DNA of 64,000 nucleotides from Tetracentron sinense (lineage: Eukaryota > Streptophyta > Magnoliopsida > Trochodendrales > Trochodendraceae): NCBI GenBank assembly GCA_015143295.1, contig CM026564.1, positions 16,108,416 to 16,172,415 of the forward strand, given 5' to 3'. Made by a program: the position numbers and the translations under genes. The notes under the pieces are model-generated. The model searched no databases, was not told the origin of the DNA, and was given only the letters and a program-made list of their open reading frames with translations. Below, piece after piece: positions 45,861 to 56,717 of the stretch (the first letter of the stretch is position 1; every line of letters starts with the position of its first letter).

Positions 45861-46875
45861 TGTCACGACCCAAAATACCCCCTAAGAGTTAGGGATACTT
45901 TAGTTCGTGACCGCTGTATCATATATCCCGTATGAAACATAAGGCACACATATCAACCTTCCAGAGTACACAAGTCATAACACATAGCGGAAGTAAAACA
46001 GATCAGTTTATAAAAATACTCCTATCGTTAGGTTCAATTCTGAACCAACATAGCATATCCAAAAGATAGAGTGGACAAGTCCCACTCTCAACATACACAA
46101 GTATCTTTCTTCTGGCTCACTCAGCAAAAGTCAAAGTCGGGACGCTTATCTATTGTTCCCTCGCCCTGGTATTGATCCATAGAAGGCTCCGGCTCGTAGT
46201 ACTCCTCCTCTATCCAAGCATCCGAACTACAAACATCAAATGGAACGCGTGCACCTGCCGACAGTCAATATAATTCGGCTGAGCATGGAATACTCAGTGA
46301 CATACAAACTACTAACTAATAGTGAATAAAAGCTTGAACATGCATAAGCGTATAACATTCATGAAAGTAGTTATCAAATTCCTTTTTCTTAACAGTATTC
46401 ATGTGAAATCAAAACTAGGTAAAACTTGTCATGTGATAATCATGTTCTTGTGAGTTCTTGTGAATTCTTGTGTGAGTTGGGATCCCTTATGAGCATGCGA
46501 GGATCTGAGTATGAATGATTTTCTTGTGAACTTGCACATGACTACTTGTGATCCCATGTATAGTGGGATTCCTTGTGAGCTTTGAAACGATCTTAGAACT
46601 TGTCACATGCCAACCCAAAGTTTGGCCTTATCTCTTGTGAGCTTGTGAGAATTCTTTTAATAAAACCTTGCTTATGAACTGTTGAAAATACCTTTCTTGT
46701 GAGAAATCATCGAATCATGCAAGACTTATGAATATCATGCTAAACTTGTGAACATAGGTGCATATAATACTTGTGAATATCATGGTGATCTTAGAAAGCT
46801 TGTAAACATGGCATCATATTCATAGAAATCTATAATAGTGATAGCTTGCATCCCATATATCAATCATCATCCAAA

Positions 46876-49800
46876 ATGCAAGATTATTCAGCTTGCCTTG
46901 GCTCGTGCTTGGGGATTTTAACACTGTCTTGGCCCCATCTGAGAAGCGTGGTGGGATTCCGGTCAACCTAAGCTCTACTCGTGCTATTGAGGACTGTTTC
47001 TTTGAAGCGGGGCTCTCTGATCTTCGATGGAGAGGCCCTATGTTCACCTGGTCAAATAGTATGATTGGTCCTGGGCGCATTGAGTGCAAATTGGATAGGT
47101 GTTTGTCTAATATGGAGCTGATTCAAAACTTCCCAAATGCTAAAGCAGTGATTGGGTGTTCTGCTACTTCAGACCACCGGCAAATCCTTGTCTCTCTGAG
47201 GACACAAACTAAGGGTAAACTTAAATCCTTTAAGTTTTTTAATCACTGGTGTACTGATCTAGAATTCCTTGATGTAGTCAAGAAAGCATGGATCCCTCAA
47301 GGTCGAGGAACTCCTATGTTTCAACTTATTCTTAAGCTCAAAAACACCAAACGAGCTTTGAAAGCCTGGAGCAGGAAACGGTTTGGTAATACGAGTGAGA
47401 GGGTGATTCAAGCTAGAGAAAACCTATCACATGAGCTTTCGAATCTTGATTCTGACCCAATGAATACTGATATTCAACAGAGAGTGAGGTTGGCTAAATT
47501 ACAGCTCTCAACAATTCTTGCTACTGAGGAGGCTGAGCTAAGGCAGAGATCTCGCATTCAATGGCTTCAACTGGGAGATGGTAATAATGCTTTTTTCCAT
47601 CGGTCCATCACTGCTAGACGTAATCGAAACTCCATTACATCGCTTAAAGGCCGAAACGGTGCACAGGTTAGTGATCAGAATGGCCTGGCAGATCTTGCGC
47701 TTGCATTTTTCACAAATCTTCTATCAGCTAATCCCACCCTAGAGCCGTGCTCTTTTCCCCTACCCCATGCCCATGTGTTGGGGGAGGAGGATAGCTCTGG
47801 GTTATCTGCGGACTTTTCAGCTACCGATGTCAAAGAGGCTGTGTTTAGCTCGAATGGGGATAAGGCTCCTGGGCCGGATGGCTTTACGGCAAAATTTTGT
47901 CAGGCATGTTGGGATATTATCTCAATTGATTTAACCAAAGCTATCCTTAGCTTCTTTGCTAGCTCCAAGTTGTTGGGTGAGGTTAATGCTACGCTAATCG
48001 CGCTTATTCCTAAGAAAGATAGGCCCGAGACGTTTGCCGATTTCAGACCTATATCCGTTTGTAATGTTATATATAGGTTCATATCTAAAATGCTTGTCGG
48101 TAGAATTCAGCCAATCATGTGCAAGCTCGTGAATGGCAATCAATCAGCCTTTATCAAAGGTCGTAGCATATCGGATAACATTCTCCTCTGTCAGGAGCTC
48201 CTACACAATTATCACCTTCCCCGTGGCACTCCTAGAATGGCTATTAAAGTCAATATTAAAAAGGCTTACGATACTGTTTCATGGGACTTTGTTAAGATGG
48301 TATTACTTAAACATGGTGTTCCTGTCAGATTTATTGACTGGATCATGGCTTGCATCTCTCAGGTGCCCGATTTTCCATTATGATAAATGGGCTACGTGTG
48401 GGCTATTTTCATGGCAGTCGTGGCTTGAGGCAAGGGGACCCTATCTCCCCCTACTTATTTATGCTGGTTATGCAGGTCTTATCTACCTTGCTTGATAAGG
48501 AAGCTCAGGAAGGTCGGCTTTCTCCCCATCCCTTATGCTTGTCTCCGCTGATCACACACCTCTGCTTTGCTGATGATCTGGTTATTTTTGCTCGCGCAAA
48601 TCTTGGGTCCGTTAAAGCTATTGACTCCACCTTGAAGCTCTTCTCTAGATCGGGGCTTGAAGCCAATCTGATGAAGTCTCATGTTTTCTTTGCTAATGTG
48701 CACACGAGGAAGCGGGCCCAAATTCAAAACAACTTGGGATTCCGGGCTGGTACTTTGCCCATTAAATATTTGGGACTTCCCCTTTCTGCGACACGGCTTA
48801 CATTTGGGAACTGTCATGATCTCATTGATAAAATCTTGAAACGTATTTCTTCTTGGAAAAACAGGTGGCTGTCCTATGGAGGGAGAGTGGAGCTTATTAA
48901 GGGGGTTCTCCATAGCTTCCATTTGTATTGGTGCAGCGTCTTCTTATTGAGCGTCTGCTCATCCGATTTCTTTGGGCAGGCCCTGATCTTCATAGTTCTA
49001 TTCACAAAGTTGCTTGGGAACACGTTTGCCGTCCTCATGCAGAAGGTGGGTTGGAGTTGCGAAGAGTGCTGGACTAGAACCATAGCGCCTTATGTAGACG
49101 TATATGGGAGATTGCCTCTACGAAAGATTCTCTATGGGTTGCGTGGTTCCGGGCTAGATACCTTAAGAAGGAGTCTATTTGGACTATGAAAATGCCAGCT
49201 TCGCCATCTTGGAGTGTCCGGAGTATTTTGAAGACTAGACCGCTAGCCGAGGGTGCTATTCATCATTTAGTTGGTGATGGTCTCTCCACTCGGATTTGGC
49301 TTGATCATTGGCATCCTAGAGGTGTTTTACTGAAGGAATGCAGAGTTACAGATTCTTATATTCACGGTATTGACAGAAATGCCTTAGTTGCTTCTATTCG
49401 GCAAGAGAATGGATGGATTCTCCAAGCTCCTAGCCTTCCTGAACTGATTGGCGTGTGGGAAGAGATCAGTAACATTCCATTACTGGGTGAGGGTGCCGAC
49501 CGTATTGTTTGGACTCCATCTGTTAATGGTAATTTCTCTTTAAAAACGGCTTGGAATCACATCAGGTCTTCTAATATCAATGTTCGCTGGGCTAACCTCC
49601 TATGGCATTCCCATGCAATTCCTAAACATTCGATGATTACTTGGATGGCTATTCGCCATGCCCTATCCACTAAGGACAGGCTATTTCGGTTGGGGATTGT
49701 TGGCGATGCCCAATGCATCCTATGCCGCTCAGCTCCTGAAAGCCATGACCATCTCTTTGTCTCTTGCCCTTTTACTTCAGTAATCTGGGCTCAAATTACT

Positions 49801-50703
49801 AAACGCATCCGGTTGCCTGTCCGCCAGTTCCTTGATTGGAATGATATGATCCGTTCTTTGACCTGATATTGTAAAGTGAACCATATCAAAGGGCTCATTC
49901 GCAAAACTGTTTTTTGTGCGTTCATCTATCATGTTTGGATTGAGAGGAATAACAGGACATTTCGCAATGAGTACCGCCCTTCTAATGTGGTTCATAGGAA
50001 AATCATTGATGATGTGGTGATTCGGCTTAGTATGGACAAGCTAGCTGTTGAAGATAATGCAGACAACAGAGATACTATTGATTCCTTTGGTATCCAGGCC
50101 TACTGGACCTTGGCTTATGCTCGTTGGGTCTCTTGGGTCCCACCAAGGGATGGTCACCTTAAATTGAATACTGATGGATCAGCAAAACAGGGGCATAGTG
50201 GCTATGGTTGTATCCTTCGGGACGCCATGGGAAGTGCAATATATGCGTTAGCCGGTGGGCGCCCAGAACAAACTGTTATCTACATCGAGCTATATGCTAT
50301 TCGACGTGGCCTTGAGGTTGCTCGCAGATTAGGTATTCAGCATATCTGCATTGAATCCGACTCCACCTGGGCCGTTAAATGTGTACAAAGGAAATGTGTC
50401 TGGCCGTGGGAATGCTCCTTTATCCTAGCTGATATAGGTAGGATGCTTTAGCACTTCGATGCTTGGGATATTAGCCACACTCCGCGAGAAGCAAACAAAG
50501 CTGCAGACTTCTTATCTAAATTTTGTCCCTCCTTGGGGGAAATATCTTTAGTTCCTTCGGTGTTTCCAATGGGATTATCTCATCTTGTTGCTATGGACTC
50601 TATGGGTCATAGTTATATGTGAATGTAATTGTTTTCCCTTATATATTTATTCCATTCTGGTTGGGGTTTGCCTAACCCCGCTTTCCTTCCCCCAAAAAAA
50701 AAA
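46876..50703 (+). mobile_element. LINE-H: 5'-truncated LINE inserted in the solo LTR
   Basis: ATCATCCAAA is duplicated at 46866-46875 and 50704-50713. The 3.83-kb insert begins inside the endonuclease domain of ORF2 and ends with the GGGGT/ACCCC hairpin (about 50662-50679) and an A-run (50694-50703). ORF1 is absent. The 5' truncation, 3' A-run and short duplication indicate target-primed integration. The interrupted LTR resumes immediately after it. Confidence 0.92.
46893..50622 (+). pseudogene. LINE-H ORF2 (endonuclease C-part, RT, zf-RVT, RNase H)
   Basis: 46893-48383 is open for about 496 codons: endonuclease C-terminus (LVLGDFNTVLAPSEKRGG, TSDHRQILV), then RT fingers (NKAPGPDGFTAKF near 47865) and palm. 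Motif A reads KVNIKKAYD, with Asn where the catalytic Asp is expected. A frame change near 48360 leads to GLRQGDPISPYLF and FADDLVIF. A deletion near 48948 removes LPKGVIKLI-like residues and shifts frame again. The frame from 49186 holds zf-RVT (CILCRSAPESHDHLFVSC near 49710) and RNase H (LNTDGSAKQG, IELYAIRRGLE, IESDSTWAV, KAADFLSKF). Stops lie at 49864 (TGA) and 50449 (TAG). It cannot make a full protein. Confidence 0.92.
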
Positions 50704-51738
50704 ATCATCCAAATCAGTCCAAGAACAACCATAACATAGAGTTTTGCTTTTAAAATAATAGCACAAGGTAGGTAGTAGAGTGTATCTACCTTTCAAAACC
50801 GAATCCCTACGGTTTATAGCTTGAGAATACTCCTTGGTAGCATGAGAAAGCTTTGAGGAAGTTTGTGAATCAATCCCAAGCTTGAGAAAGCTTGAGGCGA
50901 ACAAGATTCACGCTTTAGAATGCTTGTGGAGGCGACCTCTAAGCTGAAATCCCACATTTGAATTAACTTCTAGTCCTAATCTCCAAAAGTGATAAACCAT
51001 ACCTTAAAGAGAGGTTCAATACATTTCCAAAGGTTCAAGAATCACTCGATTCCAATGAGAGACGACAAAACTAGAGGTCCGCAAAGATGAGGTTATGTTA
51101 AGACATTCACCCTCTTTGACACTTTAGAGTATTTTATACTCTCTTACCTTTGGTCCAACACCATACTCATTACTCATTCCCCACGGGTTCTTAACCCACC
51201 TTGATGATCACTGGACACATACCAATATGCATGAGAGGTCCCAACCTCTTTATGCTTCATGCACTAGCACTATTCACTGTACTATTCACTAAGACCCTTT
51301 TAAGCACTTAGGGTATTTTATGCCCATGTTTTTCCCCACTTAGACCATCTTTGTTCTCTATCTCTGAGATCCAACACACGCACATAAAACCCTCACTCGA
51401 CTTACCATAAAACCAAGAACATACTAGAAGGCCTTAGGCCAATACCCAAGGGCACTAGTCACTACCCTATTCACAACAATATTCACAACATTGTTAACTT
51501 GGTTCCCGGGGTTATACATTCACACATAGGGTATTTTATACCCTATGATTTTATATACTGAGCGGATTATTATACTCTTCTTTTGAGACATTTTCCCCTA
51601 ATCAAGAACACCAAAAAGGCTTTAGGCCTTTAGACACACTAATAAAGAACACCTAAAGGGCTTTAGGCCTTTACACACACTAGGCTGGTGCACTATTCAC
51701 ATGAACAATGAACCTAAATTCCGGGGCTCTACACTGTT

Positions 51739-53271
51739 GCTCTAGTTACTTTTTTTAATAATTTGAAACTTAGGCAACTTATGAACCGAGTTGCCTAAAT
51801 CGGACAAACGAGGTGTAAACTAAACGAAACCACTTCAAAAATTAAGATAGATTGAAACAAATGCGTAGGAGAAAACCACTTCGAAAAAAGAATCTCTGTT
51901 GGGATTATGTGCGCAGGTCTAGGCTAATTTTTTTTAATATATTGAAACTTAGGCAACTTAGGAACAACGTAGCCGAAATCGGGAAAACGAGGACTAAATT
52001 GAACAAAAATAATTTTAAAAGTTAGGATATATTGAAACAAATACGTCAGAGCACGCGCCTCTTTGAAAAAGGAGTCTTGTTTGGATTTTGTGTGGAGTTC
52101 TAGGTTACTTTTTTTTGGGTATTTTCAAACTTTGGCAACTTATTAACCTCGTTGCCTTAATTGGCAAACTAGGTTTAAATTTAACGAAACATATTCGAAA
52201 ATTTTAGATATTTGAAAAAACCAGACTGCATTGAAAAAGGAATCTCTATTGGGATTTTCTGTGCGCAACTCTAGATTACTTTTTAGTAGGTTAAAACTTA
52301 CGCAACTTATGAAACTTGGTGCCTAAATCGGGCAAACGAGGTCAAATTGAACGAAATAAATTTTAAAAGTTAGGATTAATTGAAACAAATGCTTTGGAGC
52401 AAACCGCGTCAACAAGGGAGTCCCTACTGGTATTTTATTCGTAGCTCTAGTTTACCTTTTTCAGTAGTTTGAAACGTAGGCAACTTCTTAACCTCGTTGT
52501 CCAAATCGGGCAAACGAGGGCAAAACTGAACAAAACCAATTTTAGATTATGATAGATTGAAACAAATGCGTCAGAGTGACATATATGCCCCCACTATAAC
52601 TAAGGGGATTGCTAAACATTTACGCCCCCACTATCTTGGCCAAAAGAGAAGCACTTTGGGGTGGGCTCCACAAAACCCGAAATGTTTGTCAAACTGGAAA
52701 GACTGGGACGTCTACGGCCCAATGAGCCACAAATAGTAAAATCCTCTTGGTTAAAACACGTGTCGGAGCAGATCATGTCGAAAAAGGAGCCCCAAATGGG
52801 GTTTTGTCTGTAGTTGTAGGTCATTTTTTTAGTGCTTTGAAACTTAGGCAAGTTATGTCCCTCATTGCCGAAATTAGGCAAACGAAGCCAAAACTGAACG
52901 AAACTAATTCTATTAACATAGTCTGTAAAAATGTTTTAGAGTAGATCACATCGTAAAAGGCGTCCTTGTTGGTATTCTGTGCGCAACTTTAGGTTACATT
53001 TTTAATACTTTGAAACTTAGCCAACTTATGAACCTTACTGCTTAAATCGGGCGAATGATGACTATACTGAACAAATCCAATTCTGAAAGTTGGGATAGAT
53101 TGATCTAATGCATCGTAGTAGACCGTGTCAAAAAAGGAGTCCCAGTTAGGATTCTGTGCGTAGTACTAGGTAACTTTTTTCGTAGTTTGAAAGTTAAGCA
53201 ACTTATGAACCTCGTTGTCCAAATCAGGGATACATGGACTTAATTGAGGGAAACTAATTCTAAAAGTTAGA
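51739..53271 (-). repeat. 180-bp satellite array 2b
   Basis: About eight monomers in minus orientation, continuous with array 2a once the solo LTR is set aside. It includes a diverged copy of the ~190-bp non-satellite insert (about 52574-52765). Monomer order mirrors array 1b, read in reverse, up to the LINE-C junction at about 53272. Confidence 0.87.
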
Positions 53272-54270
53272 GCCCCCATGGGGTGGGCCTTAGGAAAGGA
53301 AACATGAGGGTAGCTTCGTCCTTAAAGCTTTTCACTAGGTTTAAGCTGGGAAATGGGGTCGACATATAGTTTTGGAATGATGTCTGGTGTGGTCCGTCGA
53401 AACTTAGAGACGACTTCGGTTCCATCTTTCTCCTGGCCACCAATGGAAAGGCCTCTGGGTAGGTTATGTTCCTCCTTTCAAATATCTCAGCTTAGAGATG
53501 GTAGGGTTTGGTCCTGAAGCATTAGTGGTCAATTTTCAATGCAATCACTCTTACAGTCCTTTGACCTGACCTTTGCACTCATTTCCTCATACTGCTGTCT
53601 TGGCTAACCATGTTTCCTCTAAGATATCTTTTTTCCTTTTGTTTGCTGCATTAGATAAAATTCTTACTTTGGATCATTGGAAGAGGCAAGAATGGAACTT
53701 AGCTAATTTCTGCTATTTGTGCCTGAATGCGGAAGAGTCGGTGAATTATCTACTCCTGCAATGTCCGGTTGTCTGTCAGCACTGGGCTTTTTTCTGGTTA
53801 GCTTGGGTGTAGAGTGGGTCTTTCCCTTTTGATTTATGAGCTTCTTATCTAGATGGCGGTTGGTGGCTTTGGGGGACGCCAATGAGCTAATCTAGTCTGT
53901 TTTGCCTGCTTTTATATCGTGGTCTATTTTAGATAGAGCGGAACGGTCATATATTCAACAATTCAGTTAGTATCTCCTAACCACCGGATCTTGACCCAGG
54001 TGTGCCATCGGATTGACGGATTGTTGGAGTTCCATAACTCAGTAGGGTCAGAAAGTGAGGGATACCCTACCACTATGAGGAGATACTATAGCTTCTTGTT
54101 AGCTTGTTAGTCTGCTGTTAGCTTGATTACCATTCTCTTTCTTTCTTTCTCTTTGCCCTATTCTGTATTGATTTACATCTACTTGTACTTAGTTTACATC
54201 TCTGTATACTACCAGGTTACTTCTTTTTAATAGATATCTTCTGATTTACTGATCAACAAAAAGACAAAAG
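53272..54270 (+). pseudogene. LINE-C fragment, copy C (with 3' end)
   Basis: The plus-strand counterpart of copies A and B. WNDVWCGP (near 53380), FGSIFLLATN, then zf-RVT (53573-53812: HVSSKISFFLLFAALDKILTLDHW; CYLCLNAEESVNYLLLQCP). It keeps a tail, ending TTTTTAATAGATATCTTCTG ... CTGATCAACAAAAAG near 54225-54265, which looks like a degraded LINE 3' end with A-rich tail. There are several stops and frame changes. It has the same LINE-satellite junction as copies A and B. Confidence 0.8.
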
Positions 54271-54296
54271 TCGTTGCCTCGGAGTTTGCTATAACT

Positions 54297-56340
54297 CAAC
54301 GCCGCAAAGCGGGTGATATCTTTACTTCTCAACCCCCGAAAATGAAATGGCATCCTTTCTACCAGCTTAAAGAGTACTATCTTCTCAAAGCATGCCACCT
54401 AACCATGGTAAGCTGCTAACCAATCCATCCCCAAGATGACGTTGAAATCCTGGAATCCAAGGACAATGAGATCAGCTGCCAACTCGCGGCTTCTAACTTG
54501 AACTGTACTGCCTCTGAAAATGCTATCAGCTACCACTTTCTTACTGAGAATAGTCGAAATGAATAACTCCGATTCCAGTTGACTAGGCTCTCTAGAAAAC
54601 CCTTTGGAAAAACTCGGCAAGACAAAAGAATGAGTAGACCCAGTGTCAATCAACACTAGAACCAAACATTCATTAACTAACAAAGTTCCTGAAATTATAA
54701 CTAGCTAAGTCAATCCATGTACCAATAGCGTATATATCGATATAACATGCCATATACGTACCCAATTGAATAATACATAACAAACGATCATGGATAATTA
54801 AATAAAACTACAACTGCGTACCTTGCACTACATCATTAGATGCAAGTGCATCACCCTCTATCAAGGCCCCTGATTCACTTGGCGAGGTGGAGGTGCAAAT
54901 CGTGCAGGCTAGGAGGACGCCTGGTATGATCCTGCTGGGCGGACTGGAGGCCTAATCCCATGCGACTGGCCGGGCAAATGCCTCATCGGGCAATCCCTGA
55001 TCATGTGGCCCTGGCGACCACCGTGGAAACATCCACCCGATGCCTTCCGGCAATCTCCTGTCGGGTGCCTTCGGCCGCAAGACGTGCAGATCTCATATGT
55101 GTAGGTAGGAGCAACCAGAGGTGGAGCATACCTCGCTGCCTGAGGTGCAAGGAGCCCTGGGACAAGAAGAGCCTGAGGTCATGGTCCGTGAGGCGCATAC
55201 CGCCGTGGAGCTGGAGGCGCATAAGATGGCATTTGCGGTGGTGCTGGTCACACATACTGAGGTGGTGCTGGCCAAGTGTACTGATAAGAACCAGTCCGGG
55301 CCCGCCTTTCTGGAGGTGCTGAACTGCTAGATTGGCCTCTCGCTAAATCCCTCTTCTTAGACACTGCCTCAGAGTTAGTCTCAACCAACAAGGGTTTATC
55401 CACCACTTCGGCGTAAGTGGCGTGTTTGAAGACCGAGACTCGTTTCATGATGAAGTCTCTGAGCCCTTGCTCAAACCTCCTCGCCTTCATTGCCTCGGTG
55501 TCGATCATGTGAGGTGTGAATCTCGAGAGTTCTGAGAACTTAGCCTCATACGCAGCCACAGTCATCGAACCCTACTCGAAGTTGATGAACCCCTCTCTTT
55601 CTTTTCCCGAGATCCCACCAGAAAGTATTTCTTATAGAAGGTATCCATGAACTCGCCCCAAGTCCATGCCACTCTTTCCTTCTCAGTGGGCGAGAGGATC
55701 GCGAAGATCTTCTCCAACTAGAGGATCCAAGCCTTTGAAGCAAAAGGGTCCACACTCCCAAGGAATGCTAGAGGCCTCATTCTCCGAAATGCCTCAACCC
55801 CAGTTGTGCGATGTACTGATGCTGCAGGCGGTGGAGTAGGTGCTGCCAATAATGGAATAGTCTGCCTATTCGCCAGGATGACTAGTGTCAGCAATAGAGC
55901 CGAGAACCTAAGAGAGGTCCGGCTGCTCATCCTCATCTCGAGAGGAGGAAAAAGCTTTCATATGTGGTCCGCGACCCCATGTGCCCCACCTCATGAATAA
56001 AGTCTTGAGAACAATAGCACCGCATGAGTCTAACTTGGAACCACAATTCATTACAGTTACACCTCACAATAATTCATGTAGTATTATTTGTATAATACTA
56101 ATATACATCGCATCATAACCATCGGTGTATGCATAATAGACTTAGTGTTCTAGCGTTTCTAGACACGCACTTGGTTGAATCCAACCATTTTAGACTAAGA
56201 CTAAGGTTTAGTCTTACACTTGGAACACGACTCACTTCCGACTTACTTCCTTCCTAACTTTCTTCCCGACATATGCTCTTGTTAAGCCGTGGTACCAGAT
56301 TCTAAGTAAACACCTAAAGCTTAAGCTCTGATACCACTTT
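54297..56340 (-). pseudogene. TE7: Tekay remnant (protease, gag, leader)
   Basis: Minus-strand. Protease and the pol start lie at 54297-54683 ([17 protein letters not shown] near 54620), the gag-pol spacer at about 54690-54820, and gag pieces at 54850-55995 (nucleocapsid region near 55000, MTVAAYEAKFSELSRF near 55560, Pro/Ala-rich N-terminal part near 55830). A leader follows with the hairpin at 56197-56215 and primer site GCTCTGATACCA at 56325-56336. It is broken, with roughly ten interruptions and deletions, and pol is absent beyond protease. Confidence 0.85.
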
Positions 56341-56717
56341 TGTTGCGAGCCAAAACCCACCCTAGAAGTTAGAGTGAATCTTGGACGACTTATCATGACC
56401 TACATGACATGCATGACAAACCAACCTGAAAAACACATGGAGCATATACAATAGAGGACAAAATAGCGAAAGCATAAACTAACATGGCACATCGGAAGTC
56501 TAACCAAAACCTCTATGTTTATACATGATCCAAGTTTGGTATAAAAGAGAAATCAAAATAAAGAAGGTGCGGACACACTTGCCAAAAATACATGGGAATA
56601 AATCTCTCATGCTCACCCACACTCACTTAGAATCTACCACTTACTAATAGCCCTCTACATGAGGCTCCTCAGCAGGGACCTCCTCGATGTACTCCTCCTC
56701 TACAGTTGAGCATGAAA
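56341..56717 (-). repeat. TE7 5' LTR, truncated
   Basis: It starts TGTTGCGAGCC four bases after the TE7 primer site and follows the TE2 LTR for about 377 bp (CACCCTAGAAGTTAGAGTG, ATACAATAGAGGACA, CTCCTCGATGTACTCC). It then stops at the poly(T) of LINE-I. Confidence 0.85.

Larger units (their letters stand above)
45861..51733 (-). mobile_element. Solo LTR of the TE1 subfamily, opened by LINE-H
   Basis: TGTCACGACCC ... GGGGCTCTACA with CTGTT duplicated at 45856-45860 and 51734-51738, inserted in satellite. It follows the TE1 LTR block by block, but excluding LINE-H it is only about 2.0 kb. Sequence equivalent to about 2,250-2,945 of the TE1 left LTR, including the inverted-repeat slot, is missing near 50940. 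No internal region is present. It is more diverged from TE1's LTRs than those are from each other, so it is older. Confidence 0.88.

Noticed and set aside
46893-50622. Host reverse transcriptase or RNase H-like gene
   Set aside because: The frames sit between a target duplication and a LINE 3' tail and follow plant LINE ORF2 domain order.
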